A stretch of DNA of 64,000 nucleotides from Mycobacterium sp. IS-1496 (GCF_001499995.1 NZ_LQIU01000008.1:1-64000), one strand, 5' to 3'. Shown: positions 1 through 12,082, numbered from the stretch's first letter. Notes: generated by a model not told the origin, from the sequence alone. Numbers and translations: made by a program.

Positions 1-1124
1 GTCGACGGCCGGTAGCGGGGTTCGGGTGGGGCGTCGCCGGGGTGGATGATGGGGCGGATCGTGGCGCGGTCGAGGAAGGCGGCGAGCACGGTCGCATTGG
101 TGACGCCGGCGCCGAAGACGAATGCCGGTGCCGGGCAGGGTGATTGCCGCGGCGCGGACGCCGACTTCGGAGCGGTGTTGTCGGTGGTCGCGTCCTCGTA
201 CTCGGGAGTCGCGGTTTCGGCGTCAGACTCCGGCGCATCGTCACCCGCAGCCTCGGCCGTTGAATCTCCAGCGGCGCTGAGGTCCTGGGCTTGGGTGAGG
301 GTGTCTTGGGTCGTGATGACGTGCATGACCACGTCTTTCGCGGGGCGCGCGTCGCCGGTGGTGGCGGGGCAGTCGGGGTGGTCGCATTCGCAGTGGAGTT
401 GGGTGCCGGTGGCAACGGCGGCCATCGCGTCGTTACGGCGTTCCTCCGCGGTGCGGGGATCATCAGGGCACAGGGTATGGGTCATGTCGGTGACGCGTTG
501 TTCGAACGCCGCGCCGTCGGGGGCGTACATGCGAGCCCAGACGGTCATGAACCCGGGGGCGTCGCTGAGGAATCCGAATTGGACGTCGCGGTCCTTCTCG
601 CAGTCCTTGATGCGCCGTAGGGCGCCGGGGTCGTGGATCTCGACGATGGCGTCGATGGCGGCGACCGTCTTCTTCTGCGACTTCGGTCCCCAGGCGGTGA
701 TCTGGGCGGCCAGGTCGGCGTCGACGGCGGCCATCAGGGTGGGGTCGGTGATCAGGGCGGTGCGGGCCACGATCGCACGTACCAGCAGGTCGCTGACCAG
801 CCCGGCGGCGAAGAGCGCGGCCACGCGGGGGAGGCGGTCGCCGAGCATGACGGCGCGGTGGGTTTGGCCCATGGCCAGCGATTCGGTGATGTTGTGAGCG
901 GCGGCCAGTTCGCTGATGGCGTTGGCGTCGGGGTCGACGAACCAGTTGTTGCGGTCGGCGGCGTCCTCGCAGCCGGTGCGGCGGCGGAACACCTCGGCCA
1001 TAGCGGCCAGTTTGCGGGCCGCGGCCGCCGATTCGACCCGCCCCCACCCGGCCGAGGCGGCCACCAACTCCGCATCACTGAGTGCGGAGAAGTCGCCAAT
1101 CTCGGGCAACGAACCATCGAACAT
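1..1124 (-). CDS. DUF222 / 13E12-repeat family protein, probably with an HNH nuclease domain (3' end outside window)
   Basis: The minus-strand frame is open for 374 codons and runs off the left edge. The N-terminus ([20 protein letters not shown]) and the following Ala-rich helical region are typical of DUF222 proteins, the 13E12 repeat family found in many copies in mycobacteria. These usually end in a C-terminal HNH endonuclease domain, which would lie outside the window, so nuclease activity is inferred. A Cys/His cluster (CECDHPDC) sits near residue 248. An in-frame ATG ten codons upstream (1154) would give [10 protein letters not shown] before the chosen start. Neither start has a clear ribosome site, so the transcript may be leaderless. 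The gene diverges from alr. Confidence 0.8.
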   Translation of the reverse strand, partial: MFDGSLPEIGDFSALSDAELVAASAGWGRVESAAAARKLAAMAEVFRRRTGCEDAADRNNWFVDPDANAISELAAAHNITESLAMGQTHRAVMLGDRLPRVAALFAAGLVSDLLVRAIVARTALITDPTLMAAVDADLAAQITAWGPKSQKKTVAAIDAIVEIHDPGALRRIKDCEKDRDVQFGFLSDAPGFMTVWARMYAPDGAAFEQRVTDMTHTLCPDDPRTAEERRNDAMAAVATGTQLHCECDHPDCPATTGDARPAKDVVMHVITTQDTLTQAQDLSAAGDSTAEAAGDDAPESDAETATPEYEDATTDNTAPKSASAPRQSPCPAPAFVFGAGVTNATVLAAFLDRATIRPIIHPGDAPPEPRYRPS

Positions 1125-1255
1125 GTATTCGATTTTGTCAGGCGGCGCCAACATGGGCAGCCGGAAAAACCCGGCCTGTGGATGAAGCTGCCGCTGTGGA
1201 TAACCGGTCGCACCGCACCTGCCGTCGGGGTTCTGGGACAATCGTCGGCGGTGAC

Positions 1256-2434
1256 ATGACCATGCAGACAACCGAGACCACCACGACAACCGAGACCACC
1301 ACGACGATGCCCACCGCCCAGGTGGTCGTCGACCTCGACGCGATCGCGCACAACGTGGCCCTGCTGCGCGAACGTGCCGGTGCCGCGCAGGTGATGCCGG
1401 TGCTCAAGGCGGACGGATACGGGCACGGGGCCACCGAGGTCGCCAGAACGGTGCTCGACGCGGGCGTCACCGAGCTCGGCGTGGCCACCGTCGGCGAAGC
1501 GCTCGCACTGCGTGGCGACGGCGTCACCGCACCCGTGCTGGCATGGCTCCACGGCCCCGGCACCGACTTCGCTCCGGCGCTGGAAGCCGACGTCCAACTC
1601 GCCGTGTCCTCCGTACGTCAGCTCGGCGAGGTTCTCGACGCCGTGCACCGGACCGGCAAGACGGCCACCCTCACCGTGAAGGCCGACACCGGGCTGAGCC
1701 GCAACGGAGTGAGCCCGGCCGAATACCCGGCGCTGCTCGATCAGCTGGCCCGCTCCGTCGCCGAGCACGCCGTGCGGGTTCGCGGCATCATGTCGCACCT
1801 GGCATGCGGTGACGAACCCGACAACCCCACCAACGACCGGCAGGCGCAGCGCCTGACCGAGATGCGAAGCCAGGCCGCCGACGCCGGTGTGAGGTTCGAA
1901 GCGGCGCATCTGTGCAACTCGCCCGCCGCGCTGACCCGGCCCGACCTCGCGTTCGACATGGTCCGCCCGGGGATCGCCGTGTACGGGCAGACCCCGATCC
2001 CTTCGCTCGGCGACATGGGCCTGCGGCCGGCGATGACGCTGAAATGTCCGGTCGCGCAGACCCGCTCGATCAAGGCGGGTGACGGGGTGTCCTACGGCCA
2101 TACCTGGATCGCCGAACGGGACACGACGGTGGCGCTGTTGCCGATCGGCTACGCCGACGGGGTGTTCCGAACGCTCAGCGGCCGCCTGCAGGTGTTGATC
2201 AACGGCCGGCTGCGGCCGGGTGTCGGGCGGATCTGCATGGACCAGTTCGTCGTGGACCTCGGGCCGGGACCCGTCGACGTCACCGACGGCGACGAGGCCA
2301 TCCTCTTCGGGCCGGGCGCCCAAGGCGAACCCACCGCCCAGGACTGGGCCGAGACAATCGGCACGATCAACTACGAGATCGTCACCAGCCCCCGCGGCCG
2401 GGTCGTCCGCACCTATCGACGGGAACGCCGTTGA
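1256..2434 (+). CDS. alr: Alanine racemase (PLP-dependent)
   Basis: Interconverts L- and D-alanine for peptidoglycan using pyridoxal phosphate; cytoplasmic. The 392-residue protein has the PLP-lysine motif [10 protein letters not shown] (Lys51), the catalytic tyrosine in GVSYGHTW (Tyr280) and the GRICMDQF segment of the C-terminal domain. The start is uncertain: ATG 1256 and ATG 1262 (MQTTE) precede a Thr/Glu-rich extension, and ATG 1307 (MPTAQVVV) lies at the edge of the conserved domain. A possible -10 (GACAAT, 1237-1242) would start transcription about 7 nt before ATG 1256. Its stop overlaps the TTG start of the hydrolase, beginning a run of overlapping genes that matches the M. tuberculosis alr region. 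Confidence 0.95.
   Translation: MTMQTTETTTTTETTTTMPTAQVVVDLDAIAHNVALLRERAGAAQVMPVLKADGYGHGATEVARTVLDAGVTELGVATVGEALALRGDGVTAPVLAWLHGPGTDFAPALEADVQLAVSSVRQLGEVLDAVHRTGKTATLTVKADTGLSRNGVSPAEYPALLDQLARSVAEHAVRVRGIMSHLACGDEPDNPTNDRQAQRLTEMRSQAADAGVRFEAAHLCNSPAALTRPDLAFDMVRPGIAVYGQTPIPSLGDMGLRPAMTLKCPVAQTRSIKAGDGVSYGHTWIAERDTTVALLPIGYADGVFRTLSGRLQVLINGRLRPGVGRICMDQFVVDLGPGPVDVTDGDEAILFGPGAQGEPTAQDWAETIGTINYEIVTSPRGRVVRTYRRERR
1271..1306 (+). repeat. 18-bp tandem duplication in the alr N-terminus
   Basis: Two 18-bp units (1271-1288 and 1289-1306) differ only at the last base and encode TETTTT twice, just before in-frame ATG 1307. The repeat lengthens a non-conserved N-terminal tail. Confidence 0.8.
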
Positions 2435-3540
2435 CCGACAACGACATCAAACGGCACACGAATGCCGGGTGGCTGGCCGGTGCCGCGGGCCTGGCGGCGG
2501 TCGGCTCACTGGCCGGAGTTACCGTGGCCCGTTCGATGACACGCCGCGTCACCGACGACGACCTGTACGCGGCCGAGGATTTCGAGCTGCTCGACGCCGA
2601 CCGCAGCTCGGTGGTCACCACCACAGACGGGGTGCCGCTGGCCGTTCGCGAGGTCGGTCCCGCCGATGCTCCGCTGACCGTCGTCTTCGCCCACGGCTTC
2701 TGTCTTCGCATGGGCGCCTTCCACTTCCAGCGCGCCCGCCTGTCGGAGCAGTGGGGTGATCAGGTCCGGATGGTCTTCTACGACCAGCGTGGCCACGGCC
2801 AATCCGGCGAGGCCCCGCCCGACACCTACACCGTCACCCAGCTCGGACAGGACCTCGAAGCGGTGCTGGCCGTGGTCGCCCCGCGCGGACCGGTGGTGCT
2901 CGTCGGCCACTCGATGGGCGGTATGACGGTGCTCTCGCACGCGCGGCAGTACCCGCAGCGCTATCCCACCCGCGTCGTCGGCGCCGCGATCATCTCCTCC
3001 GCCGCCGAGGGAGTCTCTCGTTCCCCGCTCGGCGAGATCCTGAAAAACCCTGCCCTGGAGGCGGTTCGATTCGCGGCGCGGTACGCCCCCGGCACGGTGC
3101 ACCGCACCCGCGGCCTGGCCCGCGCCGTGATCGGACCGATCCTGCGCGCGGCGTCCTACGGTGACGAGAAGATCAGCCCGAGCGTCGTCGCGTTCTCCGA
3201 GAAGATGATGCACGACACGCCGATCGCCACGCTGGTCGAGTTCCTGCACGCGCTCGAGGTGCACGACGAGACGGGCGGCCTCGCCACACTGGCCAAGGTC
3301 CCGACGTTGATCGCCTGCGGCGACCGCGATCTGCTCACGCCGATGGAGTACTCGCAGGAGATGGCCGCCGCACTGCCCAAATCCGAGCTCGTGATCGTCG
3401 ACGGCGCCGGCCATCTGGTGCAGCTCGAGCAGCCGGAGGAAATCGACGACGCGCTGGTCCGGTTGGTCGAACGGGCCACCCCGTCCAAACTCGTCGCGCT
3501 GACACGGCGAATCCGTGACCGGGCGAGGTCTCGTGGCTGA
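2431..3540 (+). CDS. Alpha/beta-hydrolase fold protein with N-terminal hydrophobic segment
   Basis: A 369-residue serine hydrolase of unknown substrate. The TTG start overlaps the alr stop. A hydrophobic stretch at residues 11-30 ([20 protein letters not shown]) suggests a membrane anchor or signal. The catalytic triad is visible: nucleophile in GHSMGG (Ser161), acid in CGDRD (Asp298 or Asp300) and histidine in GAGHLVQL (His328). The oxyanion region is AHGFCLRMG. It lies between alr and tsaE as in M. tuberculosis. Esterase, lipase or thioesterase activity are all possible. Confidence 0.85.
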   Translation: MTDNDIKRHTNAGWLAGAAGLAAVGSLAGVTVARSMTRRVTDDDLYAAEDFELLDADRSSVVTTTDGVPLAVREVGPADAPLTVVFAHGFCLRMGAFHFQRARLSEQWGDQVRMVFYDQRGHGQSGEAPPDTYTVTQLGQDLEAVLAVVAPRGPVVLVGHSMGGMTVLSHARQYPQRYPTRVVGAAIISSAAEGVSRSPLGEILKNPALEAVRFAARYAPGTVHRTRGLARAVIGPILRAASYGDEKISPSVVAFSEKMMHDTPIATLVEFLHALEVHDETGGLATLAKVPTLIACGDRDLLTPMEYSQEMAAALPKSELVIVDGAGHLVQLEQPEEIDDALVRLVERATPSKLVALTRRIRDRARSRG

Positions 3541-4000
3541 CCGGCAGAGCGGTACCGCCGAACTGGCCACCGCCGAGGACACCAAGGCGCTGGGCGTTCA
3601 GCTCGGGGCGCACCTGCACGCCGGCGACGTCGTCGTGCTGTCCGGACCGCTCGGCGCGGGAAAGACCGTGTTGGCCAAGGGCATCGCCGAGGCGATGGAC
3701 GTCGAGGGGCCGGTCACCTCGCCCACGTTCGTGCTGGCACGCGTGCACCGCGCACGTCAGCCCGGCCGGCCGGCGATGGTCCACGTCGACATGTACCGAC
3801 TTCTCGACCACCCCGGCACCGACTTGCTCGCCGAACTCGACTCACTGGACTTGGACACCGATCTCGAGGATGCGGTCGTCGTCGTCGAATGGGGGGAAGG
3901 TGTCGCTGAGCGACTCTCCGACCACCACCTCGACATCCGGCTCGAACGCGGCGTGGACACCGAGGCGCGCACCGCGATCTGGCAGTGGAGCGGACGATGA
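3533..4000 (+). CDS. tsaE: tRNA t6A biosynthesis ATPase TsaE
   Basis: TsaE is the small ATPase that supports TsaB-TsaD in making N6-threonylcarbamoyladenosine on ANN-decoding tRNAs. The Walker A motif is GPLGAGKT, followed by TSPTFVLARVH, the HVDMYRL box and VVVEWGEG, all family hallmarks. GTG 3533 is chosen because a purine-rich GGGCGAGGT precedes it and it overlaps the hydrolase stop. GTG 3515 would add six residues. It ends in an ATGA overlap with tsaB, so translational coupling is likely. The length (155 aa) fits the family. Confidence 0.93.
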   Translation: MADRQSGTAELATAEDTKALGVQLGAHLHAGDVVVLSGPLGAGKTVLAKGIAEAMDVEGPVTSPTFVLARVHRARQPGRPAMVHVDMYRLLDHPGTDLLAELDSLDLDTDLEDAVVVVEWGEGVAERLSDHHLDIRLERGVDTEARTAIWQWSGR

Positions 4001-4632
4001 CCGCGCTGATCCTGGCCATCGACACCGCCACGCCAGCCGTCACCGCGGGGGTGGTGCGCCGCAGCGACGACGGGGTCACCGTGCTCGCCGAGCGGGTGAC
4101 CGTGGACCCTCGGGCGCACGCCGAACGATTGACGCCCAACGTCCTGGCCGCCGTCCGTGACGCCGAGATCACCGTCGACGACTTCACCGCCGTGGTGGTC
4201 GGTTGCGGGCCCGGCCCGTTTACCGGTCTGCGCGTCGGCATGGCCACGGCCGCCGCCTACGGACACGCGCTCGGCATCCCGGTGTACGGGGTGTGCAGCC
4301 TCGACGCCATCGGTGTCGCGACCTCCGGCGAGGCGCTCGTCGTGACCGATGCCCGCCGCCGTGAGGTGTACTGGGCGCGCTACCGCGACGGCGTCCGAGT
4401 CGACGGTCCCGCGGTCAACGCAGCCGCTGACGTTCCGCCCGGCGCCACAGTGGCGGCCGGATCACCGGACCACGCAGCACTTTTCGACCTCACCGTCGTC
4501 GGCCCCGAATATCCGTCGGCCGAAGGTCTGGTGCGCGCCGTCGCCGACTGGACCGCCGAACCGGACGCGCTGGTGCCGCTGTACCTGCGCCGTCCCGACG
4601 CGACGCCGCGCGCAGAACAGGCCCGCCGGTGA
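3997..4632 (+). CDS. tsaB: tRNA t6A biosynthesis protein TsaB
   Basis: TsaB is the non-catalytic, TsaD-like scaffold of the t6A synthase. The 211-residue protein starts with the ASKHA-type strand LILAIDTATPAVTAGVV and contains HAERLTPNV and the GPGPFTGLRVGMATA segment typical of TsaB. ATG 3997 overlaps the tsaE stop as ATGA and is preferred to GTG 3985. Its own stop overlaps the rimI GTG. The tsaE-tsaB-rimI-tsaD order is the usual mycobacterial one. Confidence 0.93.
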   Translation: MTALILAIDTATPAVTAGVVRRSDDGVTVLAERVTVDPRAHAERLTPNVLAAVRDAEITVDDFTAVVVGCGPGPFTGLRVGMATAAAYGHALGIPVYGVCSLDAIGVATSGEALVVTDARRREVYWARYRDGVRVDGPAVNAAADVPPGATVAAGSPDHAALFDLTVVGPEYPSAEGLVRAVADWTAEPDALVPLYLRRPDATPRAEQARR

Positions 4633-5105
4633 GTGTCACCTACGGCGCGCTCACCGAAGACGATGCCGCCCGCTGCGCCGATCTCGAGGCCCAGCTGTTC
4701 CCCGGCGACGATCCCTGGCCCGCACGGGCGTTCCTCGCCGAACTGGGCGCCCGGCACAACCACTACGTCGCGGCACGTGCCGACGGTGTCCTCGTCGGTT
4801 ACGGCGGAATCGCGCGGCTGGGACGAAATGAGCCGTACGAGTACGAGATCCACACCATCGGCGTGGACCCCGCCTATCAGGGCCGCGGCATCGGCCGCCG
4901 GATGCTCGAGTCGTTGCTCGAGGTCGCCGGCGGCGGCGTGATCTTCCTCGAGGTGCGTACCGACAACGCGCCGGCCATCGCGCTCTACGAGAGTGTCGGG
5001 TTCACCAGGGTGGGGCTGCGCAAGCGCTACTACCGGGTCAGCGGCGCGGACGCCTATACGATGAGGCGAGACCCACCCAGCGTTGCGAAGCGAGAAGCGC
5101 CGTGA
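4629..5105 (+). CDS. rimI: GNAT-family protein N-acetyltransferase, RimI-like
   Basis: A 158-residue acetyltransferase of the GCN5 superfamily; RimI acetylates protein N-termini such as ribosomal protein S18. The acetyl-CoA pyrophosphate loop is visible as [11 protein letters not shown], followed by [20 protein letters not shown], the typical RimI motif B region. The GTG start overlaps the tsaB stop and the stop overlaps the tsaD start, so it is embedded in the t6A operon. The substrate in mycobacteria is inferred from homology only. Confidence 0.9.
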   Translation: MSVTYGALTEDDAARCADLEAQLFPGDDPWPARAFLAELGARHNHYVAARADGVLVGYGGIARLGRNEPYEYEIHTIGVDPAYQGRGIGRRMLESLLEVAGGGVIFLEVRTDNAPAIALYESVGFTRVGLRKRYYRVSGADAYTMRRDPPSVAKREAP

Positions 5106-6124
5106 TCATCCTGGCCATCGAGAGCTCCTGCGACGAGACCGGTGTCGGTATCGCCGAACTGTCCGACGACGGCACGGTGACGCTGTTGGCCGACGAGGTG
5201 GCCTCCAGCGTGGACGAGCACGCGCGGTTCGGGGGCGTGGTGCCCGAGATCGCGTCGCGAGCCCACCTCGAGGCGCTCGGCCCGACCATGCGGCGCGCGC
5301 TCGACACCGCGGGCGTCCGGAAGCCGGACGTGGTGGCCGCCACGATCGGACCCGGCCTGGCCGGCGCACTGCTCGTGGGAGTCGCTGCGGCCAAAGCCTA
5401 TTCGGCGGCCTGGCAGGTGCCGTTCTACGGCGTCAACCACCTCGGGGGACATCTGGCCGCCGACGTCTACGACCACGGACCGCTGCCCGAGAGCGTGGGC
5501 CTGCTGGTCTCCGGCGGCCACACCCACCTGCTGCACGTGCGGTCGCTGGGGGAGCCGATCATCGAGCTGGGCAGCACGGTCGACGACGCGGCCGGCGAGG
5601 CCTACGACAAGGTGGCCCGGCTGCTCGGACTGGGCTACCCGGGCGGCAAGGTGCTCGACGACCTGGCGCGTGAAGGGGACCGCGACGCGATCGTGTTCCC
5701 GCGCGGTATGACCGGACCACGCGACGATCCGTACGCGTTCAGCTTCTCGGGTCTGAAGACCGCGGTCGCCCGGTACGTCGAAAGTCACCCGGAGGCGTCG
5801 CAGGCCGACGTGGCAGCGGGCTTCCAGGAGGCGGTCGCCGACGTGCTCACCCGGAAGGCGGTGCGGGCGGCCGAGACGCTCGGGGTGTCGACGCTGCTCA
5901 TCGCCGGCGGGGTCGCGGCGAATTCGCGCCTGCGGGAACTGGCCGAGCAGCGGTGCGCCGAGGCGGGGTTGACCCTGCGGATCCCGCGGCCGCGGTTGTG
6001 CACCGACAACGGCGCGATGATCGCCTCGTTCGCCGCCCATCTGATCGCCGCGGGCGCGCCGGCCTCACCGCTGGACGCGGCGAGTGATCCGGGGCTGCCG
6101 GTGGTGCGGAGCCAGGTGGCGTGA
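5102..6124 (+). CDS. tsaD: tRNA N6-adenosine threonylcarbamoyltransferase TsaD
   Basis: TsaD transfers the threonylcarbamoyl group to A37 of tRNA. The 340-residue protein begins [15 protein letters not shown], carries the metal-binding HxxxH motif in [11 protein letters not shown], the [11 protein letters not shown]-site motif and the C-terminal [13 protein letters not shown] and CTDNGAMIA segments. All signature residues of the Kae1/TsaD family are present. The GTG start overlaps the rimI stop, and its stop overlaps the GTG of the SnoaL-like gene. Confidence 0.96.
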   Translation: MIILAIESSCDETGVGIAELSDDGTVTLLADEVASSVDEHARFGGVVPEIASRAHLEALGPTMRRALDTAGVRKPDVVAATIGPGLAGALLVGVAAAKAYSAAWQVPFYGVNHLGGHLAADVYDHGPLPESVGLLVSGGHTHLLHVRSLGEPIIELGSTVDDAAGEAYDKVARLLGLGYPGGKVLDDLAREGDRDAIVFPRGMTGPRDDPYAFSFSGLKTAVARYVESHPEASQADVAAGFQEAVADVLTRKAVRAAETLGVSTLLIAGGVAANSRLRELAEQRCAEAGLTLRIPRPRLCTDNGAMIASFAAHLIAAGAPASPLDAASDPGLPVVRSQVA

Positions 6125-6582
6125 ACAGGGCCGAGCACGTCCTGGCGATCCACGAGCTGCTCTACCGCTACGCCGAATTGGTCGACGCCGGGGACTTCGA
6201 CGGGGTGGGGCGACTGCTCGAGCGGGGGTCGTTCGCGGGCGTGGCGGGCGCCGGATCGATCGCGACGCTGTTCACGGCCACGACCAGGCGATATCCCGAT
6301 CACGGCAACACCCCCCGCACGCGTCACCTCGTGCTCAACCCCGTCGTGGAACTCGACGGCGACACCGCGGCGGCCCGGTCGACCTTCTGTGTCGTGCAGG
6401 CGACCGAGACGGTGCCGCCGCAGCCGATCGTCGTCGGGCGCTATCACGACACCTTCGCCCGCGACGAGGAAGGCTGGTACTTCACCGCGCGGCGGGTCGA
6501 CGTGGAGCACGTCGGGGACGTCTCGGCCCACCTCCTGATCAACCCGCGTGACTTCGGCGGACAGGCACCCACCCACCCTTGA
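6121..6582 (+). CDS. SnoaL-like / NTF2-fold protein
   Basis: A 153-residue protein of the SnoaL-like alpha+beta barrel (NTF2) superfamily. Its start, [20 protein letters not shown] with a following [10 protein letters not shown], is characteristic of small mycobacterial polyketide-cyclase or dehydratase-like proteins. Substrate and reaction are unknown. It is the last gene of the alr-tsaD operon, with a GTGA overlap to tsaD, and its stop lies against the CIRCE element of groES. Confidence 0.8.
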   Translation: MNRAEHVLAIHELLYRYAELVDAGDFDGVGRLLERGSFAGVAGAGSIATLFTATTRRYPDHGNTPRTRHLVLNPVVELDGDTAAARSTFCVVQATETVPPQPIVVGRYHDTFARDEEGWYFTARRVDVEHVGDVSAHLLINPRDFGGQAPTHP

Positions 6583-6585
6583 GTG

Positions 6586-6612
6586 CTAGCACTCGCATGT
6601 ATAGAGTGCTAG
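6586..6612 (+). promoter_or_regulatory. CIRCE operator (HrcA site) and probable groES promoter
   Basis: The arms CTAGCACTC and GAGTGCTAG are separated by 9 nt, matching the CIRCE inverted repeat bound by the heat-shock repressor HrcA. An extra GAGTG half-site at 6581-6585 makes 6581-6594 a palindrome too. A TTGAGT (6579-6584) and TATAGA (6600-6605) pair 15 bp apart could be the promoter embedded in the operator. Confidence 0.9.
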
Positions 6613-6750
6613 GTGGCAGGCGGCCAACCCTGTGTCGGCACCCGCGACGACGGCGCTTGGGACCGGACGCATGCCGGACATCTGTAAACGCTGGAAACAT
6701 TCAGGTCCGGGACCACCTGGACCTACACCGAACTAGTGGAGGGCTCCATC

Positions 6751-7053
6751 GTGGCGAGCGTGAACATCAAGCCACTCGAGGACAAGATCCTCGTCCAGGC
6801 CAACGAGGCCGAGACCACGACCGCTTCCGGTCTGGTCATCCCGGACACCGCCAAGGAGAAGCCGCAGGAGGGCACCGTTGTCGCCGTCGGCCCCGGCCGC
6901 TGGGACGACGAGGGCGAAAAGCGGATTCCGCTGGACGTGTCCGAGGGCGACACCGTCATCTACAGCAAGTACGGCGGCACCGAGATCAAGTACAACGGCG
7001 AGGAGTACCTGATCCTCTCGGCCCGCGACGTGCTGGCTGTCGTCAACAAGTAA
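6751..7053 (+). CDS. groES: Co-chaperonin GroES (Hsp10)
   Basis: The 100-residue Hsp10 caps the GroEL ring during ATP-driven folding. It begins [15 protein letters not shown] and contains the mobile loop [19 protein letters not shown] and the [16 protein letters not shown]-terminus. GTG 6751 is preceded by GTGGAGGG (6736-6743). The CIRCE element about 140 bp upstream implies HrcA-controlled heat induction. groEL1 follows after an 87-bp gap that can form a hairpin. Confidence 0.98.
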   Translation: MASVNIKPLEDKILVQANEAETTTASGLVIPDTAKEKPQEGTVVAVGPGRWDDEGEKRIPLDVSEGDTVIYSKYGGTEIKYNGEEYLILSARDVLAVVNK

Positions 7054-7063
7054 GCACCCGTGT

Positions 7064-8760
<1,697 letters not shown>

Positions 8761-8774
8761 CTGATTCAACGACG

Positions 8775-8807
8775 GGTCCCATCCCGGCTTGTCGGGATGG
8801 GACCTTT
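8775..8807 (+). terminator. Intrinsic terminator after groEL1
   Basis: A perfect 12-bp stem (GGTCCCATCCCG / CGGGATGGGACC, loop GCTTGT) is followed by TTT, 14 bp after the groEL1 stop. Confidence 0.9.
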
Positions 8808-8850
8808 CGTTTGCCGATTTCCTGATGCGCGACGGCCGTATTCTCTTGCG

Positions 8851-9483
8851 ATGAAACGCGTTCAGATTCTCGCCGCGATAGCGGACGAACGTCGTCGGGT
8901 GGCCGATCTCCTGGACGAACTGGACGACAGTCAGTTGGCAGCCCCGAGCCTCTGCGCTGGCTGGGATGTGAAGACAGTCTGCGCCCACTTGTTGAGCTTC
9001 CTTGCTGAGGGCACCCTCAGAATGACCCTGTTGGGCGTGCGCCGCGGCAGTCCGGATCGCGCCATCGACGAGCTGGCGCGACGCAGAGCCGAGCTGTCGG
9101 CCGGTGAGATCGCCGCAGGGTTGCGTAGCCTCGCCGATCAGCAGTACTGGCGACCTCCGCCGCGAGCGCCCGGATTGCTCGCCGAGGTGATGGCGCACAG
9201 CGGTGATATGAGAATTCCGCTCGGGTTCGCTTTCGAACCTGATCCCCAGCGGACCGCAGTTGCACTCGATTTCCTCACGGGCCCGGTTCCGATCGGGCTG
9301 GTGCCGTTGCGGCGCCTGCGCGGTCTTCGTCTGCGAGCAACCGACATTGACCGGGCATGGGGTACGGGGCCGGAGATTCGCGGGCGAGCAGGCGAATTGA
9401 TGATGGCTGCCGTCGGGCGGGTTTCGGTCTTCGACGAGCTGGAAGGACCCGGCTTATCGGTACTGCGCCAACGACTGCGGTGA
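8851..9483 (+). CDS. DinB-like / mycothiol-dependent maleylpyruvate isomerase-type protein
   Basis: A 210-residue protein of the TIGR03083-like family, which has a DinB four-helix bundle. The N-terminal LLDELDDSQLAAPSLCAGW followed by DVKTVCAHLLSFLAEG holds the His of the usual metal site, and the C-terminus LPLRRLRGLRLRATD matches the family. Members include mycothiol S-transferases, but the substrate here is unknown. The start is ATG 8851: a TATTCT hexamer (8839-8844) ends 7 nt before it, so the mRNA is probably leaderless. Confidence 0.8.
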   Translation: MKRVQILAAIADERRRVADLLDELDDSQLAAPSLCAGWDVKTVCAHLLSFLAEGTLRMTLLGVRRGSPDRAIDELARRRAELSAGEIAAGLRSLADQQYWRPPPRAPGLLAEVMAHSGDMRIPLGFAFEPDPQRTAVALDFLTGPVPIGLVPLRRLRGLRLRATDIDRAWGTGPEIRGRAGELMMAAVGRVSVFDELEGPGLSVLRQRLR

Positions 9484-9501
9484 CGCCTGGCTCATATCGG
9501 T

Positions 9502-9533
9502 GACCACCGGAACCGCGGTCGTCGACAAGCCGG
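9502..9533 (+). pseudogene. Duplicated fragment of the groEL1 3' end
   Basis: Positions 9512-9533 repeat 8692-8713 of groEL1 exactly (22 nt), and with flanks about 29 of 31 nt match. In frame it reads VTTGTAVVDKPG against [12 protein letters not shown] in GroEL1. It is not part of an intact gene. Confidence 0.7.
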
Positions 9534-9579
9534 GCCCGAGCGGGGTGGTCGCCTGCGCATGTGCCCCAAGGCCTTCAGG

Positions 9580-9715
9580 AGAACCGTAGATGGGCGCCGA
9601 CAACTCGTGAGCCTCCGCGAGCCGGCCATGCCGTTGCCATAGCCGACCCATGCTCATCGCAGCGCGCAGTTCCCAGGACTTCGCGTGCTGCTTACGCGAG
9701 ACAGCCTGCCGGCGT
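9580..9715 (-). pseudogene. Relic of a cyclase/LuxR-type ATPase gene (C-terminal TPR segment)
   Basis: One minus-strand frame reads KSWELRAAMSMGRLWQRHGR followed by LAEAHELSAPIYG. This is very close to the C-terminal segment (KSWELRAA-x-S-x-ARLW...LLAPVYGWF) of the large adenylate-cyclase/predicted-ATPase TPR proteins of actinobacteria and rhizobia. There is no cyclase or ATPase domain around it, and the expected WFTEGFDT continuation is missing, so it is a decayed fragment. Confidence 0.65.
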
Positions 9716-9751
9716 ACGTCGGCGCGGGGACCGCGGGACAGCGCGGAGCCA

Positions 9752-10807
<1,056 letters not shown>

Positions 10808-10969
10808 TCATCCGCGCGAATGCGGGCATCACTAGGGTTGGCGCGTCGTGGAACCGTTCGGGGTCGTCGCTAGTCATCGCCGACCAGTGACCAATGGCCC
10901 TTTCAGCATTCGCAAGGTCGGGCGCACTCTCGATGAGGAGTTTTTAGCTGGATCGTGAGGAGCGAGATC

Positions 10970-11299
10970 ATGGCCGACAGCAGCGAGCAGAAGTCCGCGG
11001 CCGAACGCGCGTCAGACCTGACCGAACGAGCGGGAAAGCTGTCCGACGAAGTGCTCAAGTCGGTCGAATCCGGCCAACGAAGCGCGATCGAGGCGGTGCG
11101 CAAGTTCGTCAGCGCGGTCGAGGAGTCGCTGCCCTCGCGCGGCGAAGACCATCCGTCCAAGCGCGACACCATCATCGACGCCGCCTTCGACATGGCAGAC
11201 AAGCTCGTCACCACGCAGTACGAGTTCATTCGAAGTGTGGTCGGCAGTGCGAGCCAGACGCTGAGAAAGGACGAAGGCGACAAGCCAGGTGCTGAGTAG
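10970..11299 (+). CDS. Conserved small mycobacterial protein, helical
   Basis: A 109-residue acidic, probably all-helical protein starting MADSSEQKSAAERASDLTER with no signal peptide. The patterns VLKSVESGQRSAIEAVRKFV and MADKLVTTQYEFIRSVVGSA resemble phasin-like or coiled-coil actinobacterial proteins that interact with granules or membranes; this is only a guess. Function is unknown. ATG 10970 has GTGAGGAGCGAG upstream as a ribosome site. Confidence 0.7.
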   Translation: MADSSEQKSAAERASDLTERAGKLSDEVLKSVESGQRSAIEAVRKFVSAVEESLPSRGEDHPSKRDTIIDAAFDMADKLVTTQYEFIRSVVGSASQTLRKDEGDKPGAE

Positions 11300-11348
11300 G
11301 CCGGCCCACGCGTTTCCACAGTCCGGGATTCCTCACGTCAGTGAGAAG

Positions 11349-11429
11349 ATGACTGTCCCAGACATGTTCGTCTGGAGTCGCCGCGACACAGAGCTCCTGC
11401 TCGAATGGTTGGCCGCCCACCCCGGGTGA
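11349..11429 (+). CDS. Possible 26-residue ORF, unrecognised
   Basis: A short ORF, MTVPDMFVWSRRDTELLLEW plus LAAHPG, follows the previous gene by 49 bp and has GTGAGAAG upstream. Its composition looks protein-like, but I recognise no family. It may be a fragment of a larger lost gene. Confidence 0.25.
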   Translation: MTVPDMFVWSRRDTELLLEWLAAHPG

Positions 11430-11459
11430 GACGCGCTCGGCGGTTGAATCGCCGCTTGG

Positions 11460-11972
11460 TCAACCCTCGTGCGGATTGCGTTGCATGAACTTGTACAGGT
11501 GGTGGCTGTACACCTGCAGACCCAGGAACGCCTCGACGAATTCGCGACGCTCGGCCGTCGTCACCCCCGCGCTGAGCGCGTCGATCCTGTCGAGGCGCTT
11601 CTGCAGCTCCTTGTGCAGTTCGGCGGACAGGAAGGCGTGCAGATCGTCGACGGATCGCTGCTCGATCGCTCGCTCCGCCATCGGGATCACCGGCCCCACG
11701 TCGAGGCCGGCCGGTTTGAGCCCGGTGAACGGTGCCCCCTCACCCGCTCGATGCAGGCGGACCACGGTGTCGAAGAAGTACAGATCGGCCACCTCATGCG
11801 CGAAGTGTCCGCCTTCGGCCTGTGCGGCGCGTGTGCGGTCGAACGCCTCCCTCACCTCCTGTTCGGCACTTTCGGGGACGAACGGCAGGACCAGGTCCAC
11901 ATCCGCTTCCGCCAGGGCCGCCTTGGCGGCGCTGACGACCGGACCGTCGAGAGAATCGCAGTGCGGAGGCAT
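11460..11972 (-). CDS. DUF6448 family protein
   Basis: A 170-residue protein beginning MPPHCDSLDGPVV, with PFTGLKPAGLDVGPVIPMAE in the middle and YSHHLYKFM near the end, matching the DUF6448 family. Conserved His/Cys residues near the N-terminus (HC) and C-terminus (HH) suggest metal binding, but no function is established. It is a single gene transcribed away from the aroF leader. Confidence 0.8.
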   Translation of the reverse strand: MPPHCDSLDGPVVSAAKAALAEADVDLVLPFVPESAEQEVREAFDRTRAAQAEGGHFAHEVADLYFFDTVVRLHRAGEGAPFTGLKPAGLDVGPVIPMAERAIEQRSVDDLHAFLSAELHKELQKRLDRIDALSAGVTTAERREFVEAFLGLQVYSHHLYKFMQRNPHEG

Positions 11973-12082
11973 ACCACGATTCTTCGCGGTTGACGGCTCT
12001 CGGCCAGAGGCGAAAGTCCCGGGCCGCGCGGTACGTTCGGCCCACCGCCCGCCGGCTTTCCGGCGATCACTGACCGGTGGTG

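Noticed and set aside
752..2323. Long minus-strand open frame over alr
   Set aside because: Arg/His/Gly-rich translation typical of a shadow frame in GC-rich DNA; alr on the other strand is certain.
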